Assembly (NCBI RefSeq): GCF_034190915.1
Contig: NW_026947490.1
Coordinates: 62,237,494-62,301,493, forward strand
Direction of reading: 5' to 3'
Length of the DNA stretch: 64,000 nucleotides
Source: Cavia porcellus
Taxonomy: Eukaryota; Chordata; Mammalia; Rodentia; Caviidae
Position 1 is the first letter of the stretch, and each line of letters begins with the position of its first letter. Shown here piece after piece: positions 41,428 through 53,514 of the stretch. The position numbers were made by a program, and so were the translations under genes. The notes beneath the pieces were generated by a model. That model was not told the DNA's origin. It saw only the letters and a program-made list of their open reading frames with translations, and did not search any database.

Positions 41428-43425
41428 ACTTTTAGTGTCATTTTGTACACTTGTACAAATACAATATAGGCATATTTACAGGTATTGAAATCTGAATCCA
41501 GCATCTAAGTACAGCAGCTTTAAGTCCTGAACTAAAGACTATGATATGCAGTGAATTACTGTCTGCCCTACATTCACCCTCAAAGAAAGTCTTTTAAAAA
41601 GCTTTTGGTTGTGTTTAAATAACATAAAACTGCATCTGAAAGAATGACCCATTCTTTACAAGGTGTTAAGCCACCTCTTAAAAAACTTCACAACTGTGAA
41701 ACACGTTATGTAAGACTTTAAAGTCATTTGTCCAATTAGAAGAATGTATCTTGAAAGAACTGGAGTTTGTAGTTTTCAGTGCACAATAAATCTGAAACCA
41801 GTCAGTTTTTAAAATCAAGTCTTACTAAACAGAAAAGGCGGTTTCTTCAAAGTTTTTCTAACAGATGCACCATCACAAAATATTTCTTGCCACAGCAGGT
41901 CTTAAGGTTTGAATACAGAACACTTGATTTTTTTTAAAACAGAAAATAAGTCCTAAAACTTGTGAGGGCTAATTCTTAGTTTCACATTATCCAAATCAAG
42001 GTAAACCCACAGCAATGGGCCAACTAAATATCCCAGAACACTGTGTCTATTCTAATATATGGTACCTAGTCACTTCAAAAGTAGGTTAGCAGCTGGATAT
42101 CGTACTTATAAAGTGCAATACTTAAAATAATTTACTACAGAATTTTAAGTGGACCACGTATTATAAAAATATTTCCACAAGAAAATTTAGCATTTAAAAA
42201 TTATCATTAAGAAAATTCAAGTTAGGCATCTTCTCCCCAGTATATATGACTAATTTACTTAGGGATATACACATTTGTTAAACAAAAGAAAAGTGTGACA
42301 AAAGCTATTAGCAAGTCAAATACATATTTAGCTAATCACAAGTTGTCATAAGACCAGGAAACATTCATCCTGTTACATCACAAATTGCTCATTTCCTCCC
42401 GGGAAAGGCTCTAGCTTGACAGCTCTTTGCAATTTCACTTATACGCACTAAGAAGTCCAGCAAATGGCAACAATCACAGGCACGAACATTTCATGACAAA
42501 TGTAATTCATTGCACTTGTCTTTTCTTACATTTTAAAATTGAATCACAAGGGGAAAAAAAATCAGCCTCCTGTATGATTGAAATTTCAATTACATGGGAA
42601 CATGTCTTCTACTTCAGAAAATAGCTTAGTTTACTTGTAAAATTAACGAAAGTTTGACTGCAAATTTGTATAGCTTAAATGTAATCAAAGCCCAAGAGGA
42701 ACTCTGAAATCAAGGTGGTATTTCAGAGAGCGGCAGCACCCATGTGGACGCAGACCCACTGAGCCGCGCGGGGTGGAGCGGCAGTCCTGGAAGCAGGCAT
42801 CTGCTTCAGCCACCACCCAACCAGCTCGCTAATCACAGGGCTGCAGCTGAAGATTTTTCTGCATGCAGAAATGTCATACAATACTGAGAGTGTCATAGTA
42901 AGGCCACATGACTAGTATTTTTAGCAAAGAAAAAAAAAAAAAGCCAAGGTAATTTTATAGTAGCAATAGTTTCTTTTTTTATTTTAATATACTTTAGGAA
43001 ACAATATACAAAGCTGAGCTTTCCCACCATTTCCAGATAACAGCAGGAAGCTCCAATTACACAAATTTAGCGTTTTGTGATGGCTAAGAACAGCAGTCAG
43101 CACCAGACTTGAACAGTTAGCTACAACACAAACATCCTTCAAAATGAAACGTCATAATAGCAAGACAGGTAAACCGGGGCTTAACAAATGACAACCACTT
43201 GGGAAGTGACTTAATCATTCTTGTTGAATTTCATTTTCATTAAATATCTTATACACAATCTCCTGTTAATATGTTTTACACAAAATGTTCCTTTAGGAAT
43301 TACTTCCATTATGTATAAATATTCAACAAGAATAGTTCTGAGAAAGAATCCCCAGGTAGTTCAAATTCTAATGTGCATTGACCGAAGGAAAAGAAAAATA
43401 ACAATTTTTTGTTTGTTTTAACATG

Positions 43426-43431
43426 TTTATT
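43426..43431 (-). promoter_or_regulatory. WAC: Candidate proximal WAC poly(A) signal
   Basis: AATAAA on the - strand about 0.9 kb after the stop codon. Confidence 0.45.
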
Positions 43432-44335
43432 ACAACAGATACAATTCACATCTGACTAGCTTTGTCTTCTCTTTCCCCTCCCACAACCATGTTCATTGGG
43501 CCGTTTCCTTATCCCGAGCGGCGGTGTACTTTCAGCACACGTGCTCAGCAGTACTTTAAGTCCATTCTTACAGGGTGCAAATGGATTTTCAATAATTTAT
43601 ACAAACAAGTGGGTTATGCTCAATCACTGCAATTTTAAGCTACTGTACACAGGAATGAAAAGGTTATAGAAAAGTGCCCTAGCAACAGTGCCTTAAGAAA
43701 GGAGGAAAAGAGGAGTCTTAAAAAATGGGTAAAATCAGATCGAGGGTTTAAGAGGGAAATGGAACACATGGGAAATGAAAAACATTTCTCTGCAAAACAA
43801 ATGGAGAAGCACTGCTCTTGATCAGGTGCAAGTGTGGAAACAGTTGTTCCATGATATTTTGTACACTGCCCATATGGTTCAAAATCGCATCCTTGGACAC
43901 AGATCGCCTGGCGCTTGCACTGAATTTTTGAAAATGCAAGATTTCTGAATGATAAATTAACCCCCCCCAATTTTTTTTTTTTAAAAAAGCTAATTTTGCA
44001 GACAGGTTTACATGTAAAAGGCTAGGTACTTAGCCACCTCAGCACTGATTAGTTTGGATGTCTAAGCTCTGTTACACATGGCTTCCCATGGCTTCACTCT
44101 ACAAAACATATTTACAACGTGAAGAATACATCTACAAGAAATCTACATTTCAAGGGTTTTACAAATCAATCTGCATCTCTCCCCTGAATTGACTCTCACA
44201 GACCCTCTCCCCCTTGTCATTTTCTCTGCCCAGCTTAACGGTCCAAAGTCTACTCAACTGCAGCTCAAAAATGTTAAGATTGGGCAACAGATTTATAGCT
44301 CCTGTACTCAACACCATGTGCAATTATTCACATCT

Positions 44336-44405
44336 TCACACCATAAAGGAATTCTGATTTTTTAGCTTTTCGAGTTCCTTAATTTGTTGTCTCAAAAACA
44401 GTATC
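44336..44405 (-). CDS. WAC: WAC terminal coding exon
   Basis: Encodes the last residues of WAC: one base completing Arg, then [20 protein letters not shown], Met-Val and stop TGA (44336-44338). Acceptor TTTTTCAG directly precedes it. The Leu/Gln/Lys/Glu heptads form the end of the C-terminal coiled coil through which WAC contacts the RNF20/RNF40 H2B ubiquitin ligase. Phase fits the previous exon (ends AG, this one starts G). Confidence 0.96.
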
Positions 44406-44902
44406 CTGAAAAATAAAAGCAAACATGAGAATTTGTGTGAATATACAAATACTACAGAAAAACCAAACTGAAAATATCTTACAATTATACTAATTAAAAC
44501 TGAATTAGTTTACAGTTAAAGACAAAAATAATCTGTACAATATCACAATGACAAAGGTTGTAAAATTTCTTAATTTTCTAATAATGTCTCAGAAATTACT
44601 CTAAGTATAAGGAATGATTTAAGATAAAATCATACTGCACATGTTTTGGCCCATAATATTAAGAGCAGCTTTTACAAAGATAAGAGCCTTGTCAACTTGA
44701 TGTGTAATATTCAATATATACACATGAAATTGAAGCCAAGATAACTATGGTTTACAATTGTATTACTTCACATTGGCAAGCAGAGAGCCTGAATGTTCCC
44801 AAAAGAAATAAATGTCTGAAGTGATGTTGTCAATGACCCTAATCTGGTCATTACATACCACCTACATGTATGTACAATTACTGAAAACTGGACTGGGGGG
44901 GG

Positions 44903-44968
44903 GGGGCTGTAGCTCAGAGGGAGAATGTATGCTAAATATGCTTGAGGCCCTGGGTTGACTCTATAGCT
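44903..44968 (+). repeat. ID SINE, divergent
   Basis: GCTGTAGCTCAGAGGG and GAGGCCCTGGGTTGACTC, preceded by a G-run (44895-44907). Confidence 0.7.
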
Positions 44969-45299
44969 TAATTCTCCAATTTTGTGACTTTGAAATGGAA
45001 CTAAGTCAAACTCCAACTAGTAAGTTGCATATTTAACACAAAAGCTATAATACCAATTCTATATACCCTACAGTTAGACCTTCACACTATGAAACCCTTT
45101 CTTTTCTGACCCTTTTCTGTGGTATTTATCACTTGCAATACTGGCAAATTAAGCATAATTATATACTAGATTGGTATCTGACATGTGTACTGTTTTCCTT
45201 AAGACATAAAATGACCAGAATAATTTTTGAAGTATTGGAGGAATTTTTTTCTTTATGTCAACACTATTTCCAGATCTTAAAATTATAAAATTCCAATTG

Positions 45300-45389
45300 A
45301 GGGGTTGGGGATTCAGCTCAGCAGTGTAAGTGCCTGCCTGGCAAGTGTGAAATCATGAGTTTGATCCCCAATATCAGAAAAAAAAAAAA
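45300..45389 (+). repeat. ID SINE
   Basis: Forward ID (GGATTCAGCTCAGCAGTGTA) with A-tail and a short target-site duplication. Confidence 0.85.
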
Positions 45390-46535
45390 AATTCCAGTTG
45401 ATGTTCAAAAAGTACCTACTTCAGAACTCAAAAGAAACTATTCTTTCAACTTTACTACAAACCCAATATTGGTAGTTAGTAAATATTTATAATTTCATGA
45501 CAAGATTAACTCTTTCTTCTGAAACCACTGATATACACAAGATGTAATGCAACTGAAGTCTGCCCTCAATTTTGTCATAGGAAAAAACAAAAAACAAAAA
45601 AAACCCAAAACCCTGAGATATCATGTGGCTTAAATGTTCTACTTAAGTGAAATCTGAGGTAAGTGGTAGAAAAAAGTAAGATAGCAGATGTACTCCATCA
45701 CTACAGCACTGCTAACAAAATGTCTCCCGTACCACCCTCTCTGAGGGGTCCGCAGCTGGTGCAAGGATACCACCACCAATATAGAATCTCATGTGAAACA
45801 CTTTAAGTACCAAACTCAAACTGAGAGGCTCATAACTAGCTGTTGTCAACAATTCATTTTTAAAATAATGTCACTATAGCTTTTAGTTACAGAAAAAAAA
45901 AAAAAAAAAAAAAAAAGCTAAGAAAGCATTTATCATGGGTTAAGAAAAAATGTTTCGCCAATCATCGATAAATTTCAAGTAATTCTTAAGTCTTGTGTTA
46001 TGCACTGCTGAGTGGTGAGACCCATCCTTCTAAGATAAACACGCTGTATGTTCAGTAGTCACTCAGTAGCAGCCTCATTAGCTACCAAGTTTCCATTACA
46101 GTATCACAGTATCTATGTTCAAATAACCCTCACTTCACTAAGTGGCTTGAAAGCACAAGAGCAACAGCACTGGCAATTCCAACACGCCCAAGAGTGCTGC
46201 AAGGACTCTTCAAGTGATACTATGAAAGTTCTCAACCAAATGGCAAAAGAAAAAATTGTATGCCAAGGTTTCAAACATCTAAGAACAAATTTTCTATCCA
46301 TGAAATTGTGAAGGAAGAAAAAAATTTATGGCAATTACACTGTAGCACCTGAAACCAGGAAAGCCGTAGTGTTACACATACATGCTTCGTTAAGATGGAA
46401 AATGCATGGCATGGAACTATGAGGTCTTGGTACTACCTATGGCTTGAGAGTTCCAATGGATTCTTGGAAAGCACACCACCCTGAACAGGGAAAAGGAAAT
46501 AGTCTACATTACTGCTATAGAACATAAAATGTTAC

Positions 46536-46663
46536 CTTTGCTCCCGCAAAGTTGCTTGAATTTCACATACTCGGACTAAAGATCTTAAATTTTTTAATTC
46601 AGTACATATTTCTGACATGTGAACACTACCCATGTTATGGGCTTCTTCACGTAACCTTGATGC
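46536..46663 (-). CDS. WAC: WAC coding exon, coiled-coil region
   Basis: 128 bp on the - strand, acceptor TTATAG and donor G|GTAAC. It reads [13 protein letters not shown]..., [20 protein letters not shown] and IQATLREQ, then two bases of Arg. This is the main part of the WAC C-terminal coiled coil. Phase is 0 in, 2 out, consistent with both neighbours. Confidence 0.96.
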
Positions 46664-47471
46664 CTATAATTAAAGAAATAAAAGATTACACAAAATGTTA
46701 TTGTAAGTAACATTAATGTATGCAAAAACATTGAATTTCTAAGGAGAATTTCATACTAAGATTGCAGCATAATCTTTCCCAATAAATATGCAAAAATGCT
46801 GGTGTACCTAAATGAAAAAATGATTTATAGAAAACCATCTCTATTGAGAGAAAGTAGTTACTCCATTTCCTCCTGAGATTTCCTAAGCAAATAGCATTTC
46901 CAATCACAGGACAGTTTTAACACTGTGATAGGAAGACTCAAAATCTGTGTTAATGAGAGATGCCCAGCCACTAAACAAAATGGTTAAGTCTTTTTTTGGG
47001 GTACTGAGAATTGAACTCAGGGCCTTGCACTTGCCATGCAGACGCTACACTGCTGAGCTATATTCCTGGCCCAAAGTTCAGGCATAGTACTGATGAAAGA
47101 ACCTTACAAGGCCTGGGGTGTAGCTCAGTGATAGGGCACTTGCTAGCATGCATGAGGCCCTGAGTTCAATCCCTAGCACTGACAAAAACAGAAACAAAAA
47201 ATGACATCACAACATATATGCATCACGTATTTGTGAATGACCAGCTATCTAACAAAGGAGTAGAAATGGTAGTTAACTGGGGATGTGCTAGTCTTATCTC
47301 TGAGCTAAAATACTTATAAACTTTTAGCTTATAAACTAATAGTTTATCAAATGATTACTGACATAGAATTAGAAAACTTTTATACAACCAGCTAGAATTC
47401 AGCAGTCCTAGTTAGAATTTCTGAAAGTAGAATTCTTTTATTGTTTGCTAGTCTTCAATTCTCCAGCATAC
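46664..47471 (-). other. WAC: WAC intron
   Basis: Holds a reverse ID (about 46990-47072) and a forward ID (about 47110-47190); no exon between. Confidence 0.85.
46990..47190. repeat. Inverted pair of ID SINEs
   Basis: Reverse ID (GGTACTGAGAATTGAACTC) then forward ID (GGGTGTAGCTCAGTGATAGG), about 40 bp apart, in a WAC intron. Confidence 0.8.
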
Positions 47472-47661
47472 CTGCTTTTCCGCATGGTCTGCAGGCCAGC
47501 CCTGAACGTGTTTTATGAGACTTTCATTGAAGTGTGCTGCTAGCGTAGGTGTCAAGGAACACGCAGGACGGGCTGATGAGTTCTGTGGTACAACTGCTGC
47601 ATTTGATGCATTACTACTTGAAGTGTGATTGGGACCAGGTGACGGACTTCTCTGGCTACTA
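47472..47661 (-). CDS. WAC: WAC coding exon with tandem (NAGNAG) acceptor
   Basis: 190 bp on the - strand (187 bp with the second acceptor). Reads [17 protein letters not shown], then a Ser/Ala-rich linker, then [16 protein letters not shown] and [15 protein letters not shown], donor CAG|GTATG. The acceptor region is CCTAGTAG: splicing at either AG keeps frame and adds or drops one Ser. The Gly-Trp-Pro segment leads into the coiled coil of the next exons. Confidence 0.95.
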
Positions 47662-48997
47662 CTAGGAGAGAAAAACAGACTTATAAATTATATATTTTAA
47701 AGGTGGCTTCTAGGTATTCTAGAAACTCCTGTTACTAATGTCTATTAATTTAAAAATACACAAATTCCTACAAAATTTTTCTTATTTTACTATTCAATAA
47801 ACAGCAATCAAAGTATATTCATATCATGTATTCCTCAATATACTTTGGGGAGGAAAAAAAGAGCCCTTCCAACATTATTGTCAAACTCAAATTTAAAATA
47901 ATTACAATCTCCAACAGCAGAACCTGCTGACTACTACAAACATAAGAAATAATGGTCATATTAAATGGTCGTATTTTAATAGTTACAGATATAAGGCACA
48001 TCTGAATATTGTATCTCATATAGAGGGTAAAATAATGTGAAGCAAAACACAGGCATTTTAAAACTGGATAGCACTGAATGGAAACAGTGGCAAAATAAGA
48101 CCAAAATCATTAATACTGAGGATTATCTTCTTTTAAAAGTCAATGGTTTGGGCCAGGGTTTGGGGATATGGTGGTGAGAACCAAAAATGTAATCACCCAA
48201 GTTGATTTCCTACCTGCTTCACCAGACTTGGCTCTGAATGAATTTCAGTTATTTCCAAAAACTAAATCTCCCAAAGGATGAAGAGTTTTCACCACTGAGG
48301 ACATTTAAAATAACACTGCAGCCTCTAAAGACAATTTAAAAGAAGAATTTCCCAAAAATGTTCTGAGCAATGGCAACATTGCTGGAGTAAGCAGACAGCT
48401 TCCCAAGGTGATTATTTTGAAGGGAACAACTCTCATTTGGAGGTTTAAGTTCTGAAATGTTTATTTAGAAAACAACAATAAAAAGAACAGTTGAATTATT
48501 TTGCCACCTCATAGCATGAAATAAAAATAGGAAAATTAAATGAAAATCATTCAACAAATTTCATTTAAAGTTGTACTATAAATGAACAACAACAAAAAGA
48601 CACAACACAGTGGTACATAACTATGTGAAGAGCAGTGTGTAGAGGTCAGAGCTGAAGCTGTGGGTCTGTCCACTGGGAGACACTTCCCAGGGTTAGGCTG
48701 CTATGAGGAGGATGGAGAGTGATGTGATGCCAACAAAGTACTGTAACTTCACGTATTTTTAGTCCCACATTTACAGACTAAGTGAAATTTTAAAAGAAAA
48801 AAGCTTTCATCAAAATAACCCAGGCTTTATTACTGGACAATAATCTACTTTCTGTATAAAAGATCTGTCTTTACCACATTAAAACTACGCTCTCCTTGAA
48901 CTCTTAAGTCCTATGAAACATACACATGAATAATACTGAAAGGAAGTGGCATGCCACACTGTAGAGAATGACATGGTAACATAGAACACAGACCCAC
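47662..48997 (-). other. WAC: WAC intron
   Basis: SINE-free as far as I can see; AT-rich; no exon found. Confidence 0.8.
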
Positions 48998-49119
48998 CTT
49001 GAGCGCTGAAGACTGCGAGGAGAGACCGGCTCGTGACCCTGTTGCTTGTCAGCAGTCACAGGCTGCTGCGGTGTGGCTGACTGTGCCGCTGGTCCTTGTT
49101 TAACTGCTGGAGTACCAAC
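48998..49119 (-). CDS. WAC: WAC coding exon, Gln/Ser-rich linker
   Basis: 122 bp on the - strand, acceptor TTCTAG, donor AAG|GTGGG. Reads [20 protein letters not shown] then [20 protein letters not shown]. Low-complexity, Ser-Pro-containing, likely phosphorylated and disordered by composition. Phases match neighbours. Confidence 0.95.
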
Positions 49120-49218
49120 CTAGAATGGCAAAAGCTGGTGAGACAGGCTTGTCACATAGGGTAGAGTACAGGAACCACAGGAAATGACATAAACATTTTG
49201 TAAATTACTAGCTAAGCT

Positions 49219-49360
49219 CCTGAGCTGGAGGTGGCAGTGCACGCCTGGGACCTTAGAACTCAGGAGGCAAAGAGAATCACTGCAGGTTTGAGGCTAGTCT
49301 GGGATGTAAACTGCATCCCTGGCCTAAACTTCCTAGAGAGATCCTGTCTTTAAAAAATCC
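49219..49360 (+). repeat. Diverged B1 SINE
   Basis: Forward B1: GGTGGCAGTGCACGCCTGGG, AACTCAGGAGGC, GATCCTGTCTTTAAAAAA. Confidence 0.75.
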
Positions 49361-49847
49361 AAACCAACCTGACCCAAAACAAAACACATACTTACGTCCC
49401 ATAAATTTAGCCCACGCCTTTCTCTACCTATTGAATTCATAATCTTAAACACTACAAGAAATAATGTTTTTGTGAAGTGGAAATCAAAGGTCTTGTCAAA
49501 GGTTACAGGATGAAGTTAAATTCTGAAGCACATCTAACTTCTCTATAAAATGGCTTATAGGATATAAAAGTGACTGTCACCACCAGGGAAAAATTTTTTC
49601 TGATCTTTAGCAATTTCGTCCCAACATTAATCTCTCTGATTTACTATTGTTTCTACATCAATGTATCTATGTTACTACATCACACAAATACAGATATTCG
49701 TATTTCCAACACATGCTAAAAAAAAACCCTAAATATATAAATTGAACTATATATACATAATTCAACTTTAGTGACCTTCCAAAAGATGCTACCATATAAA
49801 GGCAGACCAAGAAATCTATAAATGCCAATAAGGATCATATGCTATTT

Positions 49848-49945
49848 TTTTTGTCTTTTTCGTTTTTATCGGTACCAGGGATCGAACTCATGACTGCCTG
49901 CTTGCAAGGCAGGTGCTTATGCCACTGAGCTAAATCCCCAGCCCC
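49848..49945 (-). repeat. ID SINE, young subfamily, perfect target-site duplication
   Basis: Near-consensus reverse ID; 15-bp perfect duplication GATCATATGCTATTT at 49833-49847 and 49946-49960. In a WAC intron, antisense to ID in the gene's sense. Confidence 0.96.
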
Positions 49946-50461
49946 GATCATATGCTATTTATAGCCAGAGAAAAGAGAGAATAAATATAAAGCTGTAAAT
50001 TAAGGAACAAAACCAGACAGAGCCATTCATGATCCAACCACATCTTAAAGTTGCAAATTCTGGGATGATTATACTCCCAGAGAACAGAGCTCTTTCCCAT
50101 CTCTAGCCCAAAGCTCTCCACATGTTTTACATTAACAGAAATAAGTAAAGACTCCATTGGTCCACTGTATATACAATCTGTTTGCTTTACATACAACACC
50201 AAAAGCCCACTGAAGTTAATTCACTGAATGAACACTGAGAGAAAAATACACAAGATTTATGTTGTCACCATTTATTCTCAAGCTGAACTGCTCTGTGTTT
50301 GAGATGGGAGTCTTGGTGGCCTAAAACTTGAGGTCCTCCTATATTTGCCTATCAAAAAGTGGGGTTACAAATGTTGCCACTATACCTGGCTTAGTAAATT
50401 TTTATTTAAAAACAACAAATTCTCGGAGACAAATCTGGATACTTCTGAGAAACCTTTTTTT

Positions 50462-50600
50462 TTGGAGACAGGGTCTTGCTATGTTGTTCAACCTGGTCTT
50501 GAACTCACTATGTAGCCAAGGCTGGGCCTCAAACTCATGGCAATTCTCTTGCTTCAGCTTCCCAAGTAGTGAGATTACAGGCAAGCATCACACTGCATCT
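50462..50600 (-). repeat. B1 SINE
   Basis: Reverse B1: GGAGACAGGGTCTTGC to GTGAGATTACAGGC. Confidence 0.85.
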
Positions 50601-50700
50601 GGTCTGTTACTTTTGACAATCTGAAAGTTCTTGTCCTTTCAAAAAGAACTCATAATGCATTTTATAAAGAACAATTAAATTCTACATAAAGTCAAATGCT

Positions 50701-50786
50701 AGGCCTGGGGATTTAGCTAAGCAGCTAAAGTGCCTGCCTGGCAAGCGCAAGGTCCTGAGCTCCCTCCCAGGTTAAAAAAAAAAAAA
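50701..50786 (+). repeat. ID SINE
   Basis: GGGGATTTAGCTAAGCAGC, GCAAGGTCCTGAGC, then an A-run. Confidence 0.8.
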
Positions 50787-51208
50787 GGGTCTAAACTCAA
50801 ACGCTCAATTATTTTTGAAAACAATGTAAGAAAAACTGATAATCATTCTGCTTAAGGGATCTGAAATGCTGATTTATGTATAACTATGAAACATTCTACT
50901 ACTACTAGTTATGTTTACTATACTCTTAAAATATGGCCTTACAGACTAAGTTCTAAGCTCTAAGAAGGCCTAGATGGCTCAGATCTAACTAGTACCCCGT
51001 ATCAAAATGCAGACAAATAATAACTACAAAACAGACAACTATAACTTGTTACTAAAATCAACTGGACCCTGAAATACGCACAGACCAATGGTTAAGGAAT
51101 GAAGGAGATGAATAAATCTGAAGATCTAAAAGCTGGCCTCCAGGATAAGTTGCAATATAACTATACAGAGATTCTCCTTAAGATCTTATTTGAATAAAGA
51201 ATTCTACA

Positions 51209-51297
51209 TAGGGGTCAGGGATTTAGCTCAGGGGCAAAAGCACTTGCTCGTAAGTTCAATCCTGGGTACCAAAAAAAAAAAAAAAAAAAAAAAAAAA
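51209..51297 (+). repeat. ID SINE with internal deletion
   Basis: GGGATTTAGCTCAGGGGC then CACTTGCTCGTAAGTTC: ~15 bp between the A and B boxes is missing. Long A-tail. Confidence 0.8.
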
Positions 51298-52083
51298 GTT
51301 CTATTAGCCCACTGTTCCACACTCACTTAAAAAAAAAAAAAAATCACAACTTCTTTGCGGTGAGCTGTACACCCGTGGTGTTTCACAGGTGCTACGCTGA
51401 AGAGCAAAGAGTGAGTACTACTGGGCCTGACGGAGCAGAAGCTGTGGCCAAGGCTCCAGACGCAGTACACACCGGCCAGGTAACATGCTGACTGCAGAGG
51501 TCCCTGCTCACAGTCCAGTAACAGATGAACAACGTTCTGTGTTCTACAGAGCCACTGAAGGAAGACTCTGCTTAGACAAACACGGGCAGCACTGCTTAGT
51601 AAAACGGGTTCTGTGTTCAGCAAGATCTACGTTACATATGTTGACTCTACCACAAAAGCCAGACTTAGTTTGAATCAGTTTAATTTTCTCTATTAAATGG
51701 GGTAAATATTAAGTGATGTTCATGGTATCAAAAAACTAAATATGGCACAAAGTTCTTGAAATCAACTCATTTTTAAAAGTATGAAACAAGTCACTGGTAA
51801 GCATATTCTCATGTGCTTCAGAGTTCAACAAACATTAAGACCTTCTTCATCTTGCTCTTGATGTCACAAATGCCAAAGCCAATAGGACACAGCATCAGAT
51901 AATGTATAAAAATTAAGACTGACTCAAGTTTCCTCTCATGTATCTACTATCAATCACTTGTACTCATGTAACTACAACCTCAGTCTAAGGAGGTTTTCTC
52001 TAAAATGGAGATTCTAAAATGCTGATAATTTTTCAAAAGTAAGTAGCTTCTTCTGTACAACACTGCCCTCAAAGATGACATAC

Positions 52084-52232
52084 CTTTGGCTGTGATGAAA
52101 CAGGAGGTGTACTAATCAGAGGTTTGATGGGGACTGTGTTAGTCTGAGGTGTGCTTATTCTTGGAGATACATAAGATCTTGGAGATGAGGCATCAGATGT
52201 TAAAGACATGGGAGACTGATTAGATGGCTGGG
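52084..52232 (-). CDS. WAC: WAC coding exon, Ser/Pro/Thr-rich
   Basis: 149 bp on the - strand, acceptor TTTTACAG, donor AAG|GTATG. Reads [19 protein letters not shown] then [18 protein letters not shown] and [12 protein letters not shown]. Several Ser-Pro/Thr-Pro sites; disordered by composition. Phase 1 in, 0 out. Confidence 0.96.
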
Positions 52233-53391
52233 CTGTAAAAGAGTAAAGTAATTAATTTCAAATAAACCGAAACCCCTTGACAGAAATGTGGTAAAGATCT
52301 TTGCATCACACCCTACATACTCCATGTCCTGTATTTCCCAAAGAACACTCACTGTACTGACTAAATGTGCTCCAGAGGTAAGCACACCCAATGGGGCTGC
52401 TGCTCCTCCTTTCTAAGGCTGGCGTAGGCAGTTTAGCCTGAATCTACTCCCATATGGTAGCACCCTTGGCATCTTAGCTCTTTCTTATTTCTCTCTGGAC
52501 CAGGTACCCCTCTCAGTGCCCTGGTCCCAAGAGGCCAGCCAATGAGCTGTATATCTGCACTATTTCTTCCTACTCCACAGGTTATCCTGATCAGCTCCTT
52601 GGTGTTCTGACACAGTGACTTTTGTACTCCTCTGTGTATTTTGCTCCATTTGGATACTCTCATAGAGAAAAGGAACAGCTATTCATACAGGAACTAAGCA
52701 CATCTTCATCCTCCAGTCAACAACCATGTGACAACCAACTTCAAGTCTTTTAATATATGAGATGTTTCACAAAGACTTAGGTGTATCAAGGTTTACCTTT
52801 AGGTCTGGAGTAAAGTATGTTACTGATTTAAATTCTGAAGTATACACAGTAAGTCCCCAACTTACGAATATTCCAGCTGTGAACTTTCACAGATATGAAT
52901 GGACTCCACATTACATAAACGCAAAGTAGCTTGTGTCTGTAATATACTGTCCCAACTGTAATGCTGTGTACTGTATGATGTGGCTGGTGCATAGCAGTTC
53001 AGTGCCATTCAGAGCCCAGTATTTCCAAAAGCAAGAAGAAAAGCAAGCAGTAATGTGGAGCGTTGGTATTTTCATCCCTTACATATGTGTACGTCCGAAG
53101 TGGGGAAGGCTCACTTTGCTGAACTAACAAATGAATCTGACTTACAGTCGTTTGCCAGTTTGTATGTCTGGGACTTACTGTAGGTCTGACAGGAATACCT
53201 TAAGGTAAATGTCAAAGCTTGATAAAACAAAACAAAACAAAACAAAACAAAAAAACAGCACAGTTTATGCCATCTCCCAACAACCAAATACAAGAAAAAT
53301 CTGTATTATAATCTCTTAAAAAACAAGAAAACTGTTAATTTCAAAACAAAACCAATTACAATTTTAGAAGCATCCAAGAATATGAATTTAC
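52233..53391 (-). other. WAC: WAC intron
   Basis: Contains the DNA transposon at 52847-53180 and an (AAAAC)n tract at about 53225-53252. No exon seen. Confidence 0.85.
52847..53180. mobile_element. Fossil Tc1/mariner-class (Tigger/pogo-like) DNA transposon
   Basis: 334 bp with imperfect terminal inverted repeats starting CAGTAAGTCCC at both ends; TA follows the right end (53181-53182) and CA stands where the left TA should be. Internal CTGTATGATGTGGCTGGTGC resembles a known mammalian mariner-class family. No transposase frame. Confidence 0.75.
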
Positions 53392-53514
53392 CTTGTGTAG
53401 AGAGCTGAGCAGCTTGAGAAATCAGAGATGTTATGTTGAAAGCAGATGGTCCAGCAGTAAGAAACTTATGAATTATAGACTGCAGTGAAGCTTGTGTCAC
53501 AGCTGCTGTAAGAA
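53392..53514 (-). CDS. WAC: WAC coding exon
   Basis: 123 bp on the - strand, acceptor TTTTTAG, donor CAAG|GTAAA. Reads [19 protein letters not shown], then [20 protein letters not shown] and Gln. This Ala/Leu/Ile-rich segment is one of the conserved helical parts of WAC. Phase 1 in and out. Confidence 0.96.

Larger units (their letters stand above)
41405..44335 (-). other. WAC: WAC 3' untranslated region
   Basis: About 2.9 kb of AT-rich, SINE-free sequence after the WAC stop codon. In a window with roughly one SINE per kb, such a gap is consistent with a transcribed, constrained 3'UTR. Antisense AATAAA motifs at 41422-41427 and 43426-43431 are candidate distal and proximal poly(A) signals. 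The 3' end is inferred. Confidence 0.7.
44406..46535 (-). other. WAC: WAC intron
   Basis: Contains ID elements at 44903-44968 and 45300-45389 (45300 is flanked by AATTCCAATTGA/AATTCCAGTTGA) and an A-run at 45893-45916. No further exon seen. Confidence 0.85.
49120..52083 (-). other. WAC: WAC intron
   Basis: Contains a B1 (49219-49360), a young ID (49848-49945), a B1 (50462-50600) and IDs at 50701 and 51209. A 98-codon frame near 51327-51623 has no known domain. No exon seen. Confidence 0.85.
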
